A stretch of DNA of 64,000 nucleotides from Neoechinorhynchus agilis (lineage: Eukaryota > Acanthocephala): positions 5,766,001 through 5,830,000 of the forward strand of contig CM121343.1 of NCBI GenBank assembly GCA_051530055.1, given 5' to 3'. Position numbers and translations under genes: made by a program. Within the stretch, counting starts at the first letter, position 1. Every line of letters begins with the position of its first letter. Positions 1-11,399 of this stretch are shown here, piece after piece. Under the pieces are notes generated by a model. It saw nothing but the letters and a program-made list of their open reading frames with translations. It was not told the DNA's origin and ran no database searches.

Positions 1-911
1 GTCCAGCGAGCATTTTGGAACCCTTAACCCGGGTTTCGCAGTAGATTTCACACATTTCATCCCATGTCCGGCACCGTTATGCAACTCGGTTGGAAAAATT
101 AATGTTCTTCGTCGAAAGATGCTTAACACTGACCTATCAAACGTATTAAATTGTAGATCGTCCAGGCGATTATCGAATTCATGAAAAAGCTGTTAAAGTC
201 AAAAGTAGTTCAAGAACATTTGAATAAAGTCAAAATCGGTTGATTACATTGGCTCAGAAGCGCTCCATTCAGAGCTAAAGGTGTCCAGCGAGCATTTTCG
301 AACACTTAACTCGGGTTTCGCAGTAGATTTCACACATTTCATCCCATGTCCGGCACCGTTATGCAACTCGGTTCGAAAAATTAATGTTCTTCGTCGAAAG
401 ATGCCTTAACACTGACCTATCAAACGTATTAAATTGTAGATCGTCCAGGCGATTATCGAATTCATGAAAAAGCTGTTAAAGTAAAAAGTAGTTCAAGAAC
501 ATTTGAATAAAGTCAAAATCGGTTGATTACATTGGCTCAGAAGCGCTCCATTCAGAGCTAAAAGTGTCCAGCGAGCATTTTGGAACCCTTAACCCGGGTT
601 TCGCAGTAGATTTCACACATTTCATCCCATGTCCGGCACCGTTATGCAACTCGGTTGGAAAAATTAAGTTCTTCGTCGAAAGATGCCTTAACACTGACCT
701 ATCAAACGTATTAAATTGTAGATCGTCCAGGCGATTATCGAATTCATGAAAAAGCTGTTAAAGTCAAAAGTAGTTCAAGAACATTTGAATAAAGTCAAAA
801 TCGGTTGATTACATTGGCTCAGAAGCGCTCTATTCAGAGCTAAAGGTGTCCAGCGAGCATTTTGGAACCCTTAACCCGGGTTTCGCAGTAGATTTCACAC
901 ATTTCATCCCC
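1..911. repeat. Tandem array, ~282-bp unit, three full copies plus a partial one
   Basis: The block beginning GTCCAGCGAGCATTTT recurs at positions 1, 283, 566 and 848, a period of 282-283 bp. The copies differ by only a few substitutions and single-base indels. The last copy breaks off near 911. The window starts at a unit boundary, so the array probably extends to the left. Short reading frames inside it are repeated by the array and are not taken as genes. Confidence 0.95.
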
Positions 912-1084
912 TTAGCAAAGGTCAGCATTTGAATAAATTCAAAATCGTCAAGAAAAAACTTATGACTGACAAACTCATTGAATGCATTACGAACTTATTT
1001 GATACGCAATGACGTCACATTTTGTAGAATATTAGGGAGGTGGATGCGAAAGGGCAATAACGCTGGAAGAATCGATATAAGTGG

Positions 1085-2665
1085 ATGTGTGCATGTGGTT
1101 CGAGTGAGGCAAAAAAGTTGAAAGTTGCTGTTTTTTTTGCGATGCCGGAGCGTGAGGCGGATTCTAGTATTGAGGTTACACAGCGCGCGATTAGGACGGA
1201 TCATAATTTTGGGCGAGCCGGAAGGTCGGTTGTCAATTGCGACGATGTGGATTTGGTTGTGATTGAGGTGGTAAGGAGCATACTGCGGTTAGCATCAGGA
1301 CAAGGCGCGAATAATTCGGTAGTTTTCAGCCGCAGTTCGTCCATTGCTGAGGTTAAAAGCGTTGATGGTAGATCGGCGTTTAGGTCGTTGGTTGCAAAGT
1401 CGAATAGTGGAGATTTGGCTCCTAAGGTAATTGCATTCGAAGATGCGTCATTTTTTATTGAGGAGATTCCAAAGGACCACGAGGACCTGGGGGGCGACGA
1501 GGGCATTGCTAATCGGGTAAAGAATCGTTCACGTGCAGTAAAGCGTGTTATTCCTTGGCAGCCAGTGGTGCCCCAGCGCACTAATGCATCTAAGCGGCCA
1601 AGATGGGGGGACAATCGCGAGATGGGTTCGAATCAATACAAAATAATAAGATCGACTTCACATATGACAAAGCCCCAGGACTATACAATGCATAGGCGAT
1701 GCGTTGGACTTAAAATGGATATGAGTAGGAGTTTAAGACGTGCCGTCGGAACCATCTACAAATACTTTTGTAATAAGTGTACTTTCGAAACGAACACGGC
1801 TGAAGCATTGACGGAGCATTTATGGAATGTTCATGTGTTCAGATGCTTGTCGTGCACTTTCATGTCTGATACAAGGTACGGTTTGTTACAGCATCAAATG
1901 AGTCACTGTCCCGTGAGATCGTCCACGAGGGTTCCTCCAATTATCCTTGATACGGTCATTGAGTCATCGGACCACAGAATGTATTTGTTGAACAATTTCG
2001 AACCGGTCTCAGCTTATCCCTCAATTACCACTCAAATATACGCTTGCCAACATTGCGCCTTTGTAAGTGTAAGCGAAGATGAGATGTCAAAGCATTGTAG
2101 TCAACTGTCAACATTCAAGTTCGGATGTTCAAAATGCCATCACTCGAGTGGTAGCAGAAAGGGTCAGATCGAACACCGCAATAAGTATCATCGAACTAAA
2201 TTGAGTCCGAGAAAAGGGAGGCTATCCGAACAATCGATAATTAACGATGATGGCGATGAACAAAGCTGGTGCCATAAAACGATAATGATAAGGCAGCAAG
2301 TGTCCGGAGATGCTTCTTTTCCACTTACGGAACGATTAGGATTTTATTCTTCAAGAGCACTTTTATCGAAAAACAAGACTCAGTTGGTTCAGTGCACTCT
2401 GCATGGATCTTCCCGTCAGAATTCCGGGAATTTCATTCAACACGAATTGAGGCATATTGGAGAGTCGTTTCCACAAGCAAGCATCAACCCGTCTTTCACT
2501 CAACTCATGGTTAGATCAGTACCCATCAGGAACGTTCAACCTTCAGTGCCGTATTGCAACACCGCCACAACTACTGATCGAATCGAACGCGTTCAAAATC
2601 AAGTCAAAAACGATGTACGATGGCAACAGTCGAGTCGGAGGCAGCGATACTTCCTCTTCAACTGA
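1085..2665 (+). CDS. C2H2 zinc-finger protein
   Basis: This is a single open frame of 526 codons. The N-terminal ~220 residues are low in recognisable domains. Four C2H2-like fingers follow: C229/C232/H245/H250, C254/C257/H270/H274, an incomplete one with C321/C324/H337, and C348/C351/H364/H369. The Cys-x2-Cys-x-Phe spacing and the closely paired fingers recall the REST/hunchback class of DNA-binding zinc-finger proteins, so nuclear DNA binding is likely. The target is unknown. The C-terminal 150 residues are polar. A polyadenylation signal AATAAA lies at 2759-2764, about 95 bp after the stop, which supports a real transcript. The start at 1085 is the first ATG of the frame; an upstream exon cannot be excluded. 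No ortholog is recognised. Confidence 0.7.
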   Translation: MCACGSSEAKKLKVAVFFAMPEREADSSIEVTQRAIRTDHNFGRAGRSVVNCDDVDLVVIEVVRSILRLASGQGANNSVVFSRSSSIAEVKSVDGRSAFRSLVAKSNSGDLAPKVIAFEDASFFIEEIPKDHEDLGGDEGIANRVKNRSRAVKRVIPWQPVVPQRTNASKRPRWGDNREMGSNQYKIIRSTSHMTKPQDYTMHRRCVGLKMDMSRSLRRAVGTIYKYFCNKCTFETNTAEALTEHLWNVHVFRCLSCTFMSDTRYGLLQHQMSHCPVRSSTRVPPIILDTVIESSDHRMYLLNNFEPVSAYPSITTQIYACQHCAFVSVSEDEMSKHCSQLSTFKFGCSKCHHSSGSRKGQIEHRNKYHRTKLSPRKGRLSEQSIINDDGDEQSWCHKTIMIRQQVSGDASFPLTERLGFYSSRALLSKNKTQLVQCTLHGSSRQNSGNFIQHELRHIGESFPQASINPSFTQLMVRSVPIRNVQPSVPYCNTATTTDRIERVQNQVKNDVRWQQSSRRQRYFLFN

Positions 2666-2765
2666 GTCTCAAGGCTAAAAGTCACAATTTGATGGACACC
2701 TCCGGCGAACCACGCACTCAGGTATTCTTCAATCGTTCGCTTTTTGTGTGTGTGGATCAATAAAA

Positions 2766-3210
2766 TAGGCATACTGACATGCTGCCAGGATTTCCATCGC
2801 ATACGTTAACTTGGATACTCGTCGTCGGATTTCCCCATGAGTGCAGTAGATTTTATTCCACGCGTTTCTTCCGTATATTCAAGGTTCGCGACGATTCTCC
2901 CTTTAATATTTGGACTATTTTTGAATTTCTGCCTTTAATTGATTCAGGATAAAGCTTTATTTTTAGAGCGCCACTGTCCATACGGCCAGGAAATCGAGAT
3001 TATCTTAGAAACAATTTTTCGTAAATATCGAGTGCCATAAATACTTTTAAATACACTTTCGTTTGCGTTAATCCGGGAAGCCTTAACGTTTCCTCTTTGT
3101 TCTTGACGTATCTTTTGGATTCTTCCGTATTCGAGTGTCCTTGACAACACCCGCACTGCGCTACTCGCAAGTAGAGGAGGATTGTTTTTAGTTGTGGTCC
3201 CTTTTCAGAT
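2766..3210. other. Intergenic stretch with no gene seen
   Basis: No supported coding frame is seen. Near the right end a pyrimidine-rich CCCTTTTCAG precedes the next start codon by two bases. It could be a 5' UTR intron acceptor or a trans-splice site. Confidence 0.5.
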
Positions 3211-3738
3211 ATGAATGCTCTTCAGTGTGCTCTCAGCAGTATAGTAGGCATCTACGCGATCTACATTGGAACGGTTAATTTGTCGCCCAACTTCGATGGC
3301 GAATTGCATATCCAGCACAAAGAGATGTTTGGACATCTCAATCGTGTCTTTCCGTTTTACTCTTTAACAAATTACAGACCTTATGCTAGAAACTATCGTT
3401 GTTCAGTTGGTTTGATCGAGATCATCGCCGGATCCACTCTTTTGACCGGTCAACTTGGATTCAAAAAATTAGCGGCTTTGGTCCTTCTAGGAGTTCAAAT
3501 CCTATTACTCAGGTCCGAGCACCAACTCAATCAATATTTTAAGTTTTTTAAACTGGATATGATATCGATTGGAATATTACTTATTTTGGTTGCATTCGTA
3601 CTTAACAGCGGAAAAGATGTACGCGAAGAGAGGAAAATACGTACATCTACTAGACGCCGAAGTGTGTCCAGTCGAAGAACTGGCATTGAAAATGACATCC
3701 ATGAAAATTCGGAAGCTTCAATCGATGAAGATGATTAG
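3211..3738 (+). CDS. TMEM35/NACHO-like four-span membrane protein
   Basis: The product is a 175-residue protein with four hydrophobic segments at about residues 5-24, 64-80, 86-101 and 115-132, and a basic then acidic C-terminal tail. The layout is that of the DoxX-like TMEM35 family: a first helix ending in an IGTVNLSP-like motif, then a Y-rich loop, then SVGLIEIIAG. Animal TMEM35A (NACHO) is an ER chaperone needed for assembly of nicotinic acetylcholine receptors. Length is close to human TMEM35A (167 residues). The ATG at 3211 follows a splice-acceptor-like CTTTTCAG. AATAAA lies at 3777-3782, 39 bp after the stop. Family membership rests on topology and short motifs, so the receptor-chaperone role is inference. 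No introns are needed. Confidence 0.6.
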   Translation: MNALQCALSSIVGIYAIYIGTVNLSPNFDGELHIQHKEMFGHLNRVFPFYSLTNYRPYARNYRCSVGLIEIIAGSTLLTGQLGFKKLAALVLLGVQILLLRSEHQLNQYFKFFKLDMISIGILLILVAFVLNSGKDVREERKIRTSTRRRSVSSRRTGIENDIHENSEASIDEDD

Positions 3739-3849
3739 AAGGTGAAAGGGGAATATGCTGATTTTTGTCTTGATCTAATAAAAGTCATTCTTTAATCTAA
3801 CGCACCATGTTCGTTTTTCCCTTATTAAACTTTTATTTGTTCCTCAAAA

Positions 3850-4210
3850 TTGGAGTTTCTCTCCTTCCTCCGCTGTCACTATCACGCTGGCAGCATTGCC
3901 TCGTTGTACTGCGAGCGAGATATTTTGTTCTGCTCGTGCGTCGCCGGTCTCTCAATTTCTTCGAGGGATCCCGGAGCAGAGTGCCGAGGTCTCCGAAGGG
4001 GACAAAATAGTGGATCCTTGCTAATTCTCCCGCTGAGAGAGTAGGGAATGTTGCTTACTGCGAGGAACGTGGCGTCCCAGAGAAGGCATTTGCTCTCCCA
4101 CCACGGAAAGACCGAAACCGTCTAGTCGACAATGATGGGCGGGTTCCAAGATGTTGGGAAAGTTCGCCGTTCTCAACGCCCGAGAAATTACGCTGTTGAT
4201 TTGCTTTTTA
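3850..4210 (-). mobile_element. LINE fragment, C-terminal endonuclease-like part
   Basis: On the minus strand this encodes a stretch beginning INSVISRALRTANFP, nearly identical to the protein frame at 56.2 kb. The matching DNA extends through the IQRGNAAS-type C-terminal end. It is a 5'-truncated copy of the same non-LTR retrotransposon, with several frame breaks and an internal deletion. It lies just past the polyadenylation signal of the TMEM35-like gene. Confidence 0.75.
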
Positions 4211-4304
4211 GATAACAAAAATTGGGCCCATGGACCTTTGGATCCTCTTTGTGGCATTGTTTTTACATGGTTGTTCTATATATGTGGAAGTAGGGAAAAA
4301 TTAC

Positions 4305-4690
4305 ATATCCAAGAATCACTTTAATTCCTTATCTGTTTGAGCATTCGTGAAGGCCAAAGCGGTGCGGTATATAGAATACCTTGCTCGGATTGTGATCGCT
4401 GCTATATTGGCCAGACGAATTACTTTGGGAGGAGGATGAAGGAACTCCGCTGTTGTTTCCAGGCCATAAGATCGATATTAACCACGGATATTTGTTGGTA
4501 CGCAAACGTGTTATTATCGAGGCCATGTTCATTCAGGGAGCCAATACTTTCGAAGGAAACAAGACAGATTATTCCCTAAAGTTGAGAATACCTCCTGACA
4601 ATGAGGCTGCAAAATTCCTTTTCAGATAATTGACTGAAGAAGTCCAGCGTGATTAGAAGAAATATTCCAATTAAAGTGATTCTTTGATTG
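4305..4690 (+). mobile_element. Penelope-like element fragment with GIY-YIG motif and hammerhead-like end
   Basis: The frame at 4337-4579 contains the typical GIY-YIG endonuclease opening of Penelope-like elements: a YRIPCSDCDRCYIGQT motif followed by GRRMKEL. Downstream, CTGAAGA at 4634-4640 is followed by GAAA at 4659-4662 and a 3' arm. The 16-bp arm at 4311-4326 is the exact inverted copy of 4669-4684. The fragment is therefore bracketed by what would be stem III of a hammerhead-like fold. It is a short, decayed remnant; no reverse-transcriptase part is seen. Confidence 0.65.
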
Positions 4691-4859
4691 ACGAAGAAAT
4701 TAAAATGATTTTAAAATCCGTGATAAATTTTTTCGAAAAAGAATCGGCAGTTTTAAAACCAAAATCATCATTTAATTTCTCTACGCCGTATAAAACAACC
4801 CATTTATGAACAATTCAATCTTCAAACATTATTTTCCATGAAGATAGGTTAATCGTTAT

Positions 4860-5200
4860 TTGACCGATTTTGAAACTATGGAATGCGGATTTGGTGACGT
4901 CGAAGGTATGTCCGTTACGATCTATATCCGTACAATTATGAGGTACGGATTCGTTTTCGTCTCAGGAAATCTACTATTAGCGCTGATCGGAAATTACGAC
5001 CTTCCTTTCGATCATTGCGATGATAGAATTTATAATAATAACACATTTTATTGTTGTAAACAGAGAAAACATGTCCTTATCTGGGCCCTCCTCGTGAGCA
5101 CTCGAGTTCTGATTTGTCAAACGAATACGGTTGTGGTTGGAGTATCCGGTCATTGGATATCCCTTCCGTTGGCAATTAAAGGTTATTGTTTGTGAGAGAT
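4860..5200 (+). repeat. Dispersed coding-like repeat, copy 1
   Basis: An open frame of 111 codons starts here. Its last ~40 residues share a pattern (W-x-L-L ... N-x-V-V ... G-V ... P-L) with a frame at about 57665-57770, and the DNA matches imperfectly as well. Protein-level similarity between two dispersed copies suggests a fragment of a mobile-element gene rather than a host gene. The family is not recognised. Confidence 0.4.
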
Positions 5201-6053
5201 TTATTTGATTTTGGTTGGTTTTTAATCGAAAAACCCATTTACCGGGTAAAGACTTCTAGAAAATAAGTCTAATCACATTCCCCGGAACCTCCTTTCACAT
5301 ATCGACATTGCCATCGCTTTGGAATTATTGGAATATTCCAAGGAAAACGTAGACCTTTGAGCAAAGCACCAAGTATCCATTTGTACCGTTTTTATGATGA
5401 TTTCGTCCAGGATCGAGTCCTTGAGAAATCTGACCTGAATATTTGCGAAATTTATCAATTTCAAGGCTTGTTCCCCATTGTTTTTATAGATGGTCCTATT
5501 AGACAGCTATTTAGCCAAGTGTAGAGGAGCGAGCGAGAGAGGCAATTGATAGCTTGGCACCATATGAAAAGATTGATAGCATTGGGAACGGCTTGTCTGC
5601 GCTATTTCCGTTTCGCCAAGGTTCCGTGCATTAGGAGGCTTTAAGTTTTCCGGCGATGGTACTTGGGTCCTCAATTAGATGTTTCGCGGATACTGAGAAT
5701 CTTACGCGATAACGTATTCCAATCGCCCTCAACGGAGGAACATCTTTGTTTTCCATTTCCCCGGAAATGCTTTTCTCCGAAATGCACCAGAGGAAGTGTG
5801 GGTAAAATCGTCGGAATGCGTTTGCCCCACTCCCCCGACTTTAATTGCTTTTGGTTCAGGCAAAACGTGTGTTTGTGTTCGTTTTAGCTATTTGCAGTAG
5901 CTAATTTGTTGTTGTTGTTGTTGTTGTTTCGATGGCTCTGCTAGTAGTCGAGGTTCCTTAACACGCCAATAGCCGTCAGTTGATCATCGGTTTGACATTG
6001 CCAAACCACATACAGGTTCCTCACAGACTCGGGACAATTATAACGACTATCAC
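5201..6053. other. Intergenic DNA with one half-arm of a foldback repeat
   Basis: The stretch 5238-5305 contains ACCCATTTACCGGGTAAAG and, further on, TCTAATCACATTCCCCGG. These match the outer ends of the foldbacks at 24.6 kb and 32.3 kb, so it is a solo arm of that family. A short (TTG)n run lies at about 5908-5927. No gene is supported in the rest. Confidence 0.5.
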
Positions 6054-6724
6054 TTGTCGACGTCCCCTTCTGGAATGCTCAGGATGCCAGGTGATCCGAG
6101 TATATCGAGTCCTAGCACATCCGATGGCAACGGTCCTCAAGAAGAGTCGGGATCGCTTCCTCCCGTCAGCGAAGAAGACGACGAGAAAACCCAATTGAAT
6201 TACGCTGAACAAAACGCGACGACCATCACAATAAGCAATAATCTATCGGGCGTCATAGGTACGGCTTCATTCGTTTCATCCCTTTCGGGAATCGACAATC
6301 AACGGTACGCAATGGCGACCAACAACAACACTACTTGTGGCGGACTCTCTGCTTCGCATATGGATTTTATACTCGTCAAGGAATATCGATAATGGGAGCA
6401 TTATTAGTCTGGTGCCGTCTTTACGCAGCTCGACGTACATGGTCGAAAGCATTCCGAGGAGGACCTCCGTGGTTTCTAATAGGAATGTGCGTCTGCGCTC
6501 CTTATTTAGTTTCGTGGTGTGTGGTTCCGATTTTTCTAAATCGATATTTCTTGCACTTGATGACTCAGGACAGCACTTGCTTTAATAGCGATATTACGTA
6601 CGCCACCGATATGATGAACACTCAGGCCATGAGCATCGTGGCATCGTCAGAAGCTCCCAACGAGCAGAAAATACAGCTATTCTTTCCTCAGATTTTATCA
6701 GATTTAAAAAGTTGCAAAACTTAG
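6054..6724 (+). CDS. Possible small membrane protein gene, splicing unresolved
   Basis: The first frame (6054-6392) begins MSTSPSGMLRMPGDPS and is Ser/Pro and acid rich, as in a disordered N-terminus. A second frame continues to 6724. It contains a hydrophobic stretch (FLIGMCVCAPYLVSWCVVPI) followed by a polar tail. The two could be joined by an intron using one of several AG sites between 6250 and 6390, but I cannot choose the junction. No family is recognised. The gene call rests on codon-like composition and the lack of repeat character, so it is tentative. Confidence 0.35.
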
Positions 6725-6879
6725 CAAATGAGCGTTAGATTTCAAGGAAACACAAACGCTCACACTCACATGCACTAACACTCACATAAACTCATGCTCA
6801 CATACACTTTGCAATATTTTTTTCAAATCGATTGCTTTCCCGGGTTCCCGCGAGTCAAAACGAAAACAATAATGTCGTT

Positions 6880-7020
6880 TGTTTTGTGACCAGAATTGAT
6901 AAAATGATTCAAAATCAGTCGAAATATACCTTCGTCTTTAATAGTATCTCTCGGGTGTCGTAGACAAGCGACCTAAATAACAAAAAATCTAACCACACCC
7001 GAATGTAATCCTCAATAATA
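6880..7020. repeat. Half copy of a foldback repeat
   Basis: The segment with GGGTGTCGTAGACAAGCGACC and CTAAATAACAAAAAATC closely matches, in inverted and direct form, the foldback at 41.44-41.66 kb. An (AAT)n microsatellite follows at about 7013-7031. Confidence 0.6.
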
Positions 7021-7083
7021 ATAATAATAATAAAAAGAGCAATCTTTGCTTACTCGATGGCCGTAGACCGGACGGCTCAAACT

Positions 7084-9905
7084 CAGCTCCTACTCTCCTT
7101 CTCTCTCCTATTCTTCATTTAGGATTCAGTGGTCTCAAGAAACTAAATTTATCCGTATAACAGTACAACAGTTTGCATGTGAAATAAAAAAGGGGTCGTT
7201 TACTGGTCTTATTTAGCAAAATGACCGAAACGAACAAAAAGAAATGTATGATTCTCAAACGTAATTTTAAGAGAGGGAGAGAATGGGTATTAAGGAGCTT
7301 AGAGATCACTCAAAATCAGCTCCTACTCTTCTTCTCTCTCCTATTCTTCATTTAGGATTCAGTAGAGTCTCAAGCAACTAAATTTATCCGTATAACAGTA
7401 CAACAGTTTGCATGTGAAATAAAAAAGGGGTCGTTTACTGGTCTTATTTAGCAAAATGACCGAAACGAACAAAAAGAAATGTATGATTCTCAAACGTAAT
7501 TTTAAGAGAGGGAGAGAATGGGTATTAAGGAGCTTAGAGATCACTCAAAATCAGCTCCTACTCTTCTTCTATATCCTATTCTTCATTTAGGATTCAGTAG
7601 AGTCTCAAGCAACTAAATTTATCCGTATAACAGTACAACAGTTTGCATGTGAAATAAAAAAGTGGTCGTTTACTGGTCTTATTTAAAAATGACCGAAACG
7701 AACAAAAAGAAATGTGATTCTCAAACGTAATTTTAAGAGAGGGAGAGAATGGGTATTAAGGAGCTTAGAGATCACTCAAATCAGCTCCTACTCTTCTTCT
7801 CTCTCCTATTCTTCATTTAGGATTCAGTGGTCTCAAGCAACTAAATTTATCCGTATAAAGTACAACAGTTTGCATGTGAAATAAAAAAAGGGGTCGTTTA
7901 CTGGTCTTATTTAGCAAAATGACCGAAACGAACAAAAAGATATGATTCTCAAACGTAATTTTAAGAGAGGGAGAGAATGGGTATTAAGGAGCTTAGAGAT
8001 CACTCAAAATCAGCTCCTACTCTCCTTCTCTCTCCTATTCTTCATTTAGGATTCAGTAGAGTCTCAAGCAACTAAATTTATCCGTATAACAGTACAACAG
8101 TTTGCATGTGAAATAAAAAAGGGGTCGTTTACTGGTCTTATTTAGCAAAATGACCGAAACGGACAAAAAGAAATGTATGATTCTCAAACGTAATTTTAAG
8201 AAAGAGGGAGAGAATGGGTATTAAGGAGCTTAGAGATCACTCAAAATCAGCTCCTACTCTTCTTCTCTCTCCTATTCTTCATTTAGGATTCAGTAGAGTC
8301 TCAAGCAACTAAATTTATCCGTATAACAGTACAACAGTTTGCATGTGAAATAAAAAAGGGGTCGTTTACTGGTCTTATTTAGCAAAATGATCGAAACGGA
8401 CAAAAAGAAATGTATGATTCTCAAACGTAATTTTAAGAAAGAGGGAGAGAATGGGTATTAAGGAGCTTAGAGATCACTCAAAATCAGCTCCTACTCTCCT
8501 TCTCTCTCCTATTCTTCATTTAGGATTCAGTAGAGTCTCAAGCAACTAAATTTATCCGTATAACAGTACAACAGTTTGCATGTGAAATAAAAAAGGGGTC
8601 GTTTACTGGTCTTATTTAGCAAAATGATCGAAACGGACAAAAAGAAATGTATGATTCTCAAACGTAATTTTAAGAAAGAGGGAGAGAATGGGTATTAAGG
8701 AGCTTAGAGATCACTCAAAATCAGCTCCTACTCTCCTTCTCTCTCCTATTCTTCATTTAGGATTCAGTAGTCTCAGGCAACTAAATTTATCCGTATAACA
8801 GTACAACAGTTTGCATGTGAAATAAAAAAGGGGTCGTTTACTGGTCTTATTTAGCAAAATGACCGAAACGAACAAAAAGAAATGTATGATTCTCAAACGT
8901 AATTTTAAGAAGAGGGAGAGAATGGGTATTAAGGAGCTTAGAGATCACTCAAAATCAGCTCCTACTCTCCTTCTCTCTCCTATTCTTCATTTAGGATTCA
9001 GTAGAGTCTCAAGCAACTAAATTTATCCGTATAACAGTACAACAGTTTGCATGTGAAATAAAAAAGGGGTCGTTTACTGGTCTTATTTAGCAAAATGATC
9101 GAAACGGACAAAAAGAAATGTATGATTCTCAAACGTAATTTTAAGAAGAGGGAGAGAATGGGTATTAAGGAGTTTAGAGATCACTCAAAATCAGCTCCTA
9201 CTCTCCTTCTCTTCCTATTCTTCATTTAGGATTCAGTGGTCTCAAGCAACTAAATTTATCCGTATAACAGTACAACAGTTTGCATGTGAAATAAAAAAGG
9301 GGTCGTTTACTGGTCTTATTTAGCAAAATGACCGAAACGGACAAAAAGAAATGTATGATTCTCAAACGTAATTTTAAGAGAGGGAGAATGGGTATTAAGG
9401 AGCTTAGAGATCACTCAAAATCAGCTCCTACTCTCCTTCTCTCTCCTATTCTTCATTTAGGATTCAGTAGAGTCTCAAGCAACTAAATTTATCCGTATAA
9501 CAGTACAACAGTTTGCATGTGAAATAAAAAAGGGGTCGTTTACTGGTCTTATTTAGCAAAATGATCGAAACGGACAAAAAGAAATGTATGATTCTCAAAC
9601 GTAATTTTAAGAAAGAGGGAGAGGATGGGTATTAAGGAGTTTAGAGATCACTCAAAATCAGCTCCTACTCTTCTTCTATATCCTATTCTTTATTTAGGAT
9701 TCAGTAGAGTCTCAAGCAACTAAATTTATCCGTATAACAGTACAACAGTTTGCATGTGAAATAAAAAAGGGGTCGTTTACTGGTCTTATTTAGCAAAATG
9801 ATCGAAACGGACAAAAAGAAATGTATGATTCTAAAGGGTAGTTTTAAGAAAGAGAGGGAGAGAATGGGTATTAAAGAGCCTAGACATCGTTCAAACTCAG
9901 CTACG
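7084..9905. repeat. Tandem array, ~235-bp unit, about 12 copies
   Basis: CAGCTCCTACTCT recurs at 7084, 7317, 7552, 7782, 8011, 8248, 8485, 8722, 8956, 9192, 9422 and 9659, and a diverged copy follows at 9898. The spacing is 229-239 bp. Units fall into subtypes: GACCGAAACGAAC versus GATCGAAACGGAC, and GTAGAGTCTCAAG versus GTGGTCTCAAG. These are mixed along the array. The period is long for a minisatellite and typical of satellite DNA. Minus-strand frames inside are repeat artefacts. Confidence 0.95.
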
Positions 9906-10179
9906 TCAAACGTCCTCGTGGGTTCATTTTTGAGATGGAATGGAGCGCGTGAGAAAGTGTGCGGTTCGTTCGAAGGACATCGACAGGTTCACATACCTCG
10001 GATCATTCATCTCAGTTGAAGGCTATTTACAATACGAAGTGTCATCGAGAATAAGCGCTGCCTGGACTAATTGGTGATCGACAACCGTTGTACGTTGCGA
10101 CCGCAGAATAAAAGACGGCCTAAAGTCGAATGTATACAGGAGAGTAATCCGACCTGTAGAAGAGATCCGCTTCATAATG

Positions 10180-11345
10180 TTATGAGAAAGGATCACGTCA
10201 TGGTTGAGGACAAGCGATCAATGGCGGCAATATTGACAACAGATTTTCCCAAGGTAAAGAGCAATAATGTTTCAATTAAAAAGTTATCATCATTAGTTTT
10301 ATCGAAAAATACCGCGGGCGCTTCCATAACATCAGGAGTATCCAGAAGATTTTCAAATTGCAGTAATCGCTAAGGGACCGGAAATGAGATCAGCTTTAAA
10401 TGATTATAAAGAATGATAACGTTGTGGGCCAAGACAAGCGACAAATGCGGGCAATATTGACAACAGACTTTACCAAGGTAAAGAGCTATAATTTTATAAT
10501 GGAAAAGTTTGAAAGGCCGATGATTGAATAGGCAAGCCGCACAAAACATTTGTTTAATCGAAAAGGAGCGCGAAATCTCTTATTATCTAAGGAATGTATA
10601 GTAAATTATCGACTCGTAGTAACCGACATGGGGATAGAGAGGAGTCCAACCTTAAATGGCTATAAAAAATGAGTCTTAGATCAAGACAAGCGACAAATGC
10701 GGACAGTCTAAAGAAAAGATTCTCTTACCGGTAAAAGGCCATAATTTTACATTTAGAGAGTTTGACAAGCTGAAAATTTAGTAGAGGAGCCGCGCAAAAC
10801 ATTTGTTTAATCGAAAAACAGCGCGAAATCTCTTATTATCCAAAGAATGTAGAGTAAATTATCAACTCGTAGTAACCGACATGGGAAAAGAAATGAGTCC
10901 AGCCTTTAATGGTTATAAAAAATGAGTCTTAGGTACAGCTCACAGGAAAATCTCATATCTACCTCAGGTTCTTTATACTAAATATAAGGAATTCAAAATT
11001 TTGGAAAGTGAGTTCAGGGTATCAATGTTATTTTAATCGCTTTTCTGAACCAGATTGGTAGGCGATGTGCCCAATGAAAAATAAATTATCAACCATGAAA
11101 ATGGCCATTCATAGATAGATACTGAAAAGTTACCGGCTGGCCAGACTTCAAAAATAGATCTCATTTTCCAAAGAAAATAAATTAGTTTAATCAAAAAGAG
11201 CGATCTCTTCTAAAATTTCAGGAATATCCATCAGATTTTAAACAGGTAGTAATCGAAAAAGGGATAGAAAAGAAATCCGTTTCATATTGTTACAGAAAAT
11301 GATAACCTCGCAGGTCAAGACAAACGGAATGCTCTCTAAAAAATG
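10180..11345. repeat. Degenerate tandem repeats, ~220-250-bp spacing
   Basis: GACAAGCGACAAATGCGG occurs at about 10433 and 10684, with a diverged form at 10210 and a weaker one near 11312. ACATTTGTTTAATCGAAAA occurs at about 10545 and 10796. The copies have diverged more than those in the neighbouring 235-bp array. No gene is supported from 9906 to 11345. Confidence 0.7.
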
Positions 11346-11399
11346 ACTAAAATGTGAGCAGAAACGTTATTGGTGAATAAGCGGGCGAATGGGGGTATA

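Noticed and set aside
1-911. CRISPR-like direct repeats
   Set aside because: Units are ~282 bp and contiguous with no unique spacers, in a eukaryotic context.
1201-1614. 137-codon minus-strand frame
   Set aside because: Antisense shadow of the zinc-finger gene, which has clear Cys/His motifs.
1620-1640. tRNA-like GGGTTCGAATC
   Set aside because: It lies in a coding frame and no cloverleaf surrounds it. No tRNA or rRNA gene was found in the window.
7084-9905. Repeated 60-64-codon minus-strand frames
   Set aside because: They recur once per satellite unit and are interrupted in other units; they are repeat artefacts.
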